Part shown: positions 7,223 to 10,737 of the stretch, piece after piece | Layout: each line of letters starts with the position of its first letter | Position numbering within the stretch: the stretch's first letter is position 1 | Assembly: GCA_001805895.1 (NCBI GenBank) | Contig: MHHD01000010.1 | Coordinates: 1-10,737, forward strand | Length of the DNA: 10,737 nucleotides | Direction of reading: 5' to 3' | Source: Omnitrophica WOR_2 bacterium RIFCSPLOWO2_12_FULL_51_8 | Lineage (GTDB): Bacteria; Omnitrophota; Gorgyraeia; Gygaellales; Profunditerraquicolaceae | The notes under the pieces: model-generated | What the model was told of the DNA's origin: nothing | Databases searched by the model: none | What the model saw: only the letters and a program-made list of their open reading frames with translations | Position numbers and translations under genes: made by a program

Positions 7223-8019
7223 TCTTCCAGGACCTCCCCGATGGCCCTCACCTTGAATCCCGTCTGCTCCAGTTTTTCCGTTGACAGAAGCAGGTTAGTC
7301 CTTGCCAAGTTCAGTTGCTTAAAATCGATCACTTCATAATTAAAACCGGGCGCATATTTTTTGTAGGCCTCCAGCAGCTGCGGAAACCTTAAGCCGCCCT
7401 TGTTCACCACGTTATAGATACCTCGGGCCCCGATGCCAAGCAAATGTTCCAGCGCGGCAAAAAAATCCGGCAGATAGGTCACGGAATTAGGCAGGTCAAT
7501 CACCTTTTTGTATTCCAGGAGCTTGGTCAGGATATTCCTCGGATGGGGCCGCTCATCCAAGGGAATCCTGATGCGCGGAATTAAGATATCGTATCTGACG
7601 GATAAATAATCGAGCACCCTTTCCGCATAGATCTTGGTCCGGCTGTAATAGAGATCGAAAAAATCCTGCTCTTCCTCTTCCCTGATCGGTTGATCCGCGG
7701 AGTAATCGAATTGGTAGATACAGCCGCTGGAGATGTGGACCAGCTTAATGCCCTGCCTTAACGCTATCTCCGCCAGCAGGATGGGGATAAAGGTATTGGC
7801 GGCCAGCGTCTTATCCTTATCCAGCTCGCAATGGTCGATATTCTTCAGACCGGTATAGCCGATGCAGTTGATGAGCACCTGAGGCCGGTATTGCTCGACC
7901 TGGGCCTCGGCATCCTGAAATGTGCGGATCTTTTCCTCTGAGATGGCGCAATCCAGCGCCTCCCGGATCCGGCTGCCGATAAAACCCTTGCCTAAAATCA
8001 AAATTTTATTATTTTTCAT
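7195..8019 (-). CDS. UER/RHM-like bifunctional nucleotide-sugar 3,5-epimerase/4-reductase
   Basis: A 274-residue NAD(P)-dependent short-chain reductase in the RmlD place of a rhamnose pathway. The cofactor loop is GKGFIG (10-15) and the catalytic pair is YSRTK (Y125, K129). As I recall the plant UER1/RHM C-terminal domain, this protein follows it and not RmlD: INCIGYTGLKNIDHCE (50-65) against NAAGVTGRPNVDWCE, SSGCIYQFD (97-105) against ATGCIFEYD, and PRNILTKLLEYKKVIDLPNS (160-179) against PRNFITKITRYDKVVDIPNS. RmlD typically has TDYVFDG where this has the cysteine C100. In the plant enzyme a cysteine and a lysine at the equivalents of C100 and K166 have been proposed for epimerisation, and both are present here. 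The predicted reaction is dTDP-4-keto-6-deoxyglucose to dTDP-L-rhamnose in one protein; UDP substrates are also possible. It overlaps rfbA by 11 bases and rfbB by 28. A plain 4-reductase is the main alternative. Confidence 0.85.
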   Translation of the reverse strand: MKNNKILILGKGFIGSRIREALDCAISEEKIRTFQDAEAQVEQYRPQVLINCIGYTGLKNIDHCELDKDKTLAANTFIPILLAEIALRQGIKLVHISSGCIYQFDYSADQPIREEEEQDFFDLYYSRTKIYAERVLDYLSVRYDILIPRIRIPLDERPHPRNILTKLLEYKKVIDLPNSVTYLPDFFAALEHLLGIGARGIYNVVNKGGLRFPQLLEAYKKYAPGFNYEVIDFKQLNLARTNLLLSTEKLEQTGFKVRAIGEVLEECVKKYLKY

Positions 8020-8878
8020 TCCAGAGCGCCCCCCTCAAGTATTCCCCGTAGCTGGTAGGTATCCCTTTTGCTAATCCCAGCAGTTTGCTCTTGCCGATAT
8101 AACCCATCCGGTAAGCTATTTCTTCAATACAGCCGATCTTCAGTCCCTGCCTTTCTTCTATCGTCCTGATGAACATCGACGCCTCGATCAGGGAATCGTA
8201 AGTCCCGGTATCCAACCAGGCGTAGCCGCGGCCTAATAGCTTCACCCGCAGTTCGCCGCGCCTCAGGTAAGCCTTATTCACGTCGGTGATTTCCAATTCC
8301 CCCCTGGGGGAGGGCTTGAGTTTCTTGGCAATGCCGACTACCCGGTTATCATAAAAATAAATCCCGGTCACTACCCACTTGCTCCTGGGCCGCTCAGGCT
8401 TTTCCGCGATGGAAACGGCCTTGCAATTTTCGTCAAAATCGATCACCCCGTACCTGCGCGGGTCTTTCACGTAATAGCCGAATACCAGCGCGCCCTCCTC
8501 CAGCGCCGCCGCTTCCTGCAGCAGCTGGGTAAGGTTATGGCCATGGAAGATGTTATCGCCGAGGATCAGGCAGACATTTTCCTTGCCGATGAATTTTTCC
8601 GCGATGACGATACTCTGCGCTATGCCTCCCGGAGAAGGCTGCGCGGCGTAAGACAGCTTTAACCCCAGGCCCGCCCCGCTGCCCAGCAGCTCCTTGAACC
8701 GGGGGGTATCCTTAGGGGTAGAGATCACCAGAATCTCCCTGATCCCGGCGAGCATCAACGTGGAAAGCGGGTAATAAATCATCGGTTTATCATAAACAGG
8801 GAGCATCTGCTTGCAGGCGCCTTTGGTAATAGGATACAGCCGCGTCGCTTTGCCGCCGGCTAAAATTATGCCTCTCAT
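8009..8878 (-). CDS. rfbA: Glucose-1-phosphate thymidylyltransferase
   Basis: A 289-residue RmlA of the usual length. It makes dTDP-glucose from dTTP and glucose-1-phosphate and commits glucose to the rhamnose pathway. The nucleotide-binding loop reads AGGKATRLYPIT (7-18; the common form has G where A11 stands). The rest is standard: KQMLPVYDKPMIYYPLSTLMLAGI (from residue 23), LILGDNIFHG (104-113) with the metal-binding D108, DPRRYGVIDFD (139-149), EKPERPRSKWVVTGIYFYD (159-177), SPRGELEITDVN (190-201), and WLDTGT (221-226) with D223. The ATG at 8878 has an ideal AGGAGG five bases upstream (8884-8889), just outside the palindromic repeat. It is the first gene of a tightly overlapping run with the UER-like gene and rfbB. 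Confidence 0.97.
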   Translation of the reverse strand: MRGIILAGGKATRLYPITKGACKQMLPVYDKPMIYYPLSTLMLAGIREILVISTPKDTPRFKELLGSGAGLGLKLSYAAQPSPGGIAQSIVIAEKFIGKENVCLILGDNIFHGHNLTQLLQEAAALEEGALVFGYYVKDPRRYGVIDFDENCKAVSIAEKPERPRSKWVVTGIYFYDNRVVGIAKKLKPSPRGELEITDVNKAYLRRGELRVKLLGRGYAWLDTGTYDSLIEASMFIRTIEERQGLKIGCIEEIAYRMGYIGKSKLLGLAKGIPTSYGEYLRGALWNEK

Positions 8879-8883
8879 TTCTT

Positions 8884-8889
8884 CCTCCT
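8884..8889 (-). promoter_or_regulatory. Strong ribosome binding site of rfbA
   Basis: AGGAGG on the minus strand, five bases before the rfbA ATG. It supports the start at 8878. Confidence 0.85.
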
Positions 8890-8896
8890 ATCTAAA

Positions 8897-8992
8897 CACA
8901 GATGAGCGCAGATTGAAAGAAACAGATGATCACAGATATTTTACGGATTCATCTGTGGTCATCTTGTATCTTTTCATCTGTGATCATCTGTG
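8897..8992. repeat. CACAGAT/ATCTGTG palindromic intergenic repeat
   Basis: This fills the gap between the SemiSWEET gene and rfbA. CACAGATGA (8897-8905) pairs exactly with TCATCTGTG (8984-8992). The inner block ACAGATGATCACAGAT (8922-8937) pairs with the block starting ATCTGTGGTCATCT (8951-8964) with few mismatches, leaving a short AT-rich loop. The word CACAGAT or its complement recurs throughout. This style of short interspersed palindrome is familiar to me from many environmental bacterial genomes. The right arm runs into the SemiSWEET reading frame and supplies its last codons and stop. No clear direct repeat borders it. The spacer lengths are irregular and the units partly inverted, so it is not a CRISPR array. 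Confidence 0.75.
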
Positions 8993-9259
8993 AAATTTAC
9001 TTGACGGAGCACTATAACTAAAATAAAGATACAGCAGGATTACCAGGGTGGACAACGTAACGATATTTGCGATAATCAGGATCGGGTCCCCGCGGAACAG
9101 TCCGTAGATAATCCACAATGTCACTCCCGCCGAAAGCTGCAGCAGCATCGTTAAGCTGACATCCTGCGCCGATCTGGTCTTGATAATTTTAAAAATCTGC
9201 GGCAAAAAAGAGAACATGGTCAGGATGGCGGCGCCTAAGCCGATGGCGGTTATGAACAT
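8984..9259 (-). CDS. SemiSWEET (MtN3/PQ-loop) family small sugar transporter
   Basis: A 91-residue protein with three hydrophobic helices (about 3-25, 36-55 and 58-82), the size and topology of bacterial SemiSWEETs, which dimerise to form a sugar channel in the cytoplasmic membrane. The PQ motif sits in SFLPQIFKIIKTRSAQDVS (17-35; P20, Q21). LWIIYGL (48-54) and the ending helix start IIANIVTL (62-69), whose N65 matches the conserved pocket asparagine, complete the family pattern. The ATG at 9259 directly follows a purine-rich AGGGAGGGAG (9261-9270). Its last codons (FHR stop) are read from the CACAGAT repeat, so the native C-terminus may have been altered. It lies 27 bases after the radical SAM gene. 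Known SemiSWEETs carry sucrose or glucose. A link to glucose supply for RfbA is possible but speculative, and other PQ-loop roles cannot be excluded. Confidence 0.9.
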   Translation of the reverse strand: MFITAIGLGAAILTMFSFLPQIFKIIKTRSAQDVSLTMLLQLSAGVTLWIIYGLFRGDPILIIANIVTLSTLVILLYLYFSYSAPSSKFHR

Positions 9260-9260
9260 A

Positions 9261-9270
9261 CTCCCTCCCT
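9261..9270 (-). promoter_or_regulatory. Ribosome binding site of the SemiSWEET gene
   Basis: AGGGAGGGAG on the minus strand, one base from the ATG at 9259; its upstream GGAGG portion is at a usable distance. It supports this start over internal ones. Confidence 0.7.
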
Positions 9271-9286
9271 TTCCTTTAATGGTGAG

Positions 9287-10737
9287 CTAAGCCGGACCAT
9301 CAAAGATGTGCCCGCAGACCTTTACTGCCGAACGGAAATAATACCTCAAGTCACCCATATCCCTCAAGGCGGAAATCTTCCTCCAGATAAATTCCGGATG
9401 GAAACTTACCCGGTACATACCCTGCGCCAGGCCGAGCAATATCTTATCCGGGATCTCGGTGCGCATCACCGGCAGCTTCATATCGTAATCATCCCAGTCT
9501 AAAGTGCGCAATAGATTATTCCGGCGGCACTCCTCAAAAAGGGGCGAACCGGGATAAGGGATCGCGATCGTGGCCTGCGCGGTATAGGCAAGGCCTTTCC
9601 TTAAAAGCCGCCTTCCCAATTCAAAGGTCCGGCGGGCATCCGCCAGACTTTCCCAGGGGTAACCGAACATCACCGTGATATGCGGGAATAAACCCGCCCG
9701 GGTGGCCGACCGGCAATCTTCGATGATTTTCTCTTTTTTTAGGTTTTTATTAATCCGGTCCAACGTGGCCTGATTAGCGGATTCCAGGCCGAAAAGCAAA
9801 AGCCGGAAATTCGCCTTTTTCATCAGAGAGAAATCCTCTTCCTTCAACGCGCCAAAACGCATATTGCAATCTAAGTATACCCTCTTATTGATTCCGCGCT
9901 TAATCACCCCGGCGCAGAAATCCTTCAGCCAGCCGCCCGCGGGGAAACAACCGGTATCATCCATGATTTCCGCTACCCGGTATTTATCAATCAGCAGTTC
10001 GATTTCATCCAATACCTTGTCCACGCTGCGCACCCGGAATTCCGGATAAAGGGTTGGCCAGGAACAAAAAGAGCATTTTCCCCACCAGCAGTCCCTGCCG
10101 CTCATAATGTAGGTGCCGGGCAGCCGTTTGTAATTTCCATTTTTCCGGGAATAAAGTTCCCAATGGGTCAATTCCCTGTCGATAAAGGGGAGCGTGTCCA
10201 GGTTGTGGTTAAGCCGGAATTTCCCGGTATTTTTTACTTCTGTGCTAGAGCGGTAATAAACGCCCGGCTCCAGGGCATCGATCCGGAAGCAGGAATCCGG
10301 GAGCCGGGAATCTTTCAGGCGCCCACAGAGGCTTAAAAGCAGGAAATCATAGTCTCCGCCGGTCAAAACAAAATCCACCTTGCACTGGTTAAATGACTCT
10401 TCCGGCAGGGCGCTGACATGGTCGCCGAATAATACCGTAACGCAGACGGGCCATTTTTCCTTTATCTCATCGATTATCCGCCAGATCTGTTTGATCACCG
10501 GCGTTTTTGTCTCAAAGGCGACCATGTCCGGCTTTTCTCGGTATAAAAATTCCATAAACTCTTGGACCGAGCGGCCTTCCGCCAGCGAATCATTCCAGAG
10601 CACTTCATAGCCGGACCGCCTTAAGAGAGTGGCTGCCTGCGCCGGCACCACCGGATAAATGTAAGTCGGCTGCTTAAAATACTGAAACTGCCGGTTCTGA
10701 CCCAGCGTGGGGCAGCCTTTCCGGCTGTTTAGCGGAG
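9287..10737 (-). CDS. B12-binding-type radical SAM protein (5' end beyond window)
   Basis: The frame is open to the right edge: 28 further codons precede the GTG at 10651 and read as family sequence (TLGQNRQFQYFKQPTYIYP), so that GTG is internal and only a short N-terminus is likely missing. About 482 residues are visible. Counting from 10651 as residue 1, the first ~120 residues resemble a cobalamin-binding Rossmann domain (PAQAATLLRRSGYEV, 3-17; VLFGDHVSALPEE, 73-85), without a clear DxHxxG ligand motif. The radical SAM cysteines are in CWWGKCSFC (C188, C193, C196), a CX4CX2C spacing seen in a CWWG-type subgroup, not the common CX3CX2C. LLFGLESANQATLDRINK (~285-302) and HITVMFGYPWE (~323-333) are typical of the core. 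A C-terminal helical part follows (~400-454). Substrate unknown. It opens the visible operon, 27 bases before the SemiSWEET gene, but its role in the glycan pathway is not shown. Confidence 0.9.
   Translation of the reverse strand, partial: PLNSRKGCPTLGQNRQFQYFKQPTYIYPVVPAQAATLLRRSGYEVLWNDSLAEGRSVQEFMEFLYREKPDMVAFETKTPVIKQIWRIIDEIKEKWPVCVTVLFGDHVSALPEESFNQCKVDFVLTGGDYDFLLLSLCGRLKDSRLPDSCFRIDALEPGVYYRSSTEVKNTGKFRLNHNLDTLPFIDRELTHWELYSRKNGNYKRLPGTYIMSGRDCWWGKCSFCSWPTLYPEFRVRSVDKVLDEIELLIDKYRVAEIMDDTGCFPAGGWLKDFCAGVIKRGINKRVYLDCNMRFGALKEEDFSLMKKANFRLLLFGLESANQATLDRINKNLKKEKIIEDCRSATRAGLFPHITVMFGYPWESLADARRTFELGRRLLRKGLAYTAQATIAIPYPGSPLFEECRRNNLLRTLDWDDYDMKLPVMRTEIPDKILLGLAQGMYRVSFHPEFIWRKISALRDMGDLRYYFRSAVKVCGHIFDGPA

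Noticed and set aside
7195..8019. Simple annotation as RmlD (dTDP-4-dehydrorhamnose reductase)
   Set aside because: The substrate-side motifs match the UER/RHM type instead of the usual RmlD TDYVFDG region; kept as an alternative function only.
8897..8992. CRISPR array
   Set aside because: The repeated CACAGAT words are short, partly inverted, irregularly spaced and pair into one palindrome; there are no unique spacers of constant length and no cas genes.
10651..10653. GTG at 10651 as the true start of the right-hand radical SAM gene
   Set aside because: The same frame stays open to the window edge and the 28 upstream codons read as typical N-terminal family sequence with no ribosome binding site before the GTG; the gene is 5'-partial.

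Overview
The window is one stretch of a surface-polysaccharide gene cluster. All nine recognisable genes lie on the minus strand, so transcription runs from high to low coordinates. The many B12-type radical SAM proteins, tight packing of glycan genes and hairpin repeats in the few gaps suggest an uncultured, probably anaerobic, Gram-negative-type bacterium. Omnitrophota or a related candidate phylum is my best guess, from general resemblance only; no rRNA or marker gene is present to test it.

Layout in transcription order: (1) a B12-binding-type radical SAM protein, 5' end outside the window (9287-10737); (2) a 91-residue SemiSWEET-type sugar transporter (8984-9259); (3) a CACAGAT/ATCTGTG palindromic repeat; (4) rfbA, glucose-1-phosphate thymidylyltransferase (8009-8878); (5) a short-chain reductase resembling the plant/mimivirus UER/RHM 3,5-epimerase/4-reductase more than bacterial RmlD (7195-8019); (6) rfbB, dTDP-glucose 4,6-dehydratase (6257-7222); (7) a small palindromic element; (8) a family 2 glycosyltransferase (5110-6126); (9) a second, larger palindromic element flanked by an exact 10-base direct repeat; (10) a NodU-type carbamoyltransferase (3161-4924); (11) a polytopic GT-C-like membrane protein (1185-3164); (12) a second B12-binding-type radical SAM protein, 3' end outside the window (1-1188).

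RfbA and RfbB should make dTDP-4-keto-6-deoxyglucose. The UER-like protein could then do both epimerisation and reduction to dTDP-L-rhamnose, which would explain why no rmlC is seen here. The GT2 and GT-C proteins would assemble or transfer the glycan, and the carbamoyltransferase would decorate it. The radical SAM proteins may add further modifications, but their substrates cannot be read from sequence.

The least ordinary features are the intergenic elements. Every gap longer than 30 bases is filled by a hairpin-forming repeat, while all other junctions overlap or are 27 bases apart. Deleting the element at 4934-5109 together with one copy of its flanking repeat restores a TAATG stop-start overlap with a well-spaced ribosome binding site, so it looks like a recent MITE-type insertion with target-site duplication. 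The element at 6140-6229 is flanked by a related 11-base near-repeat, and all four borders share GGWWACTAA (minus strand).
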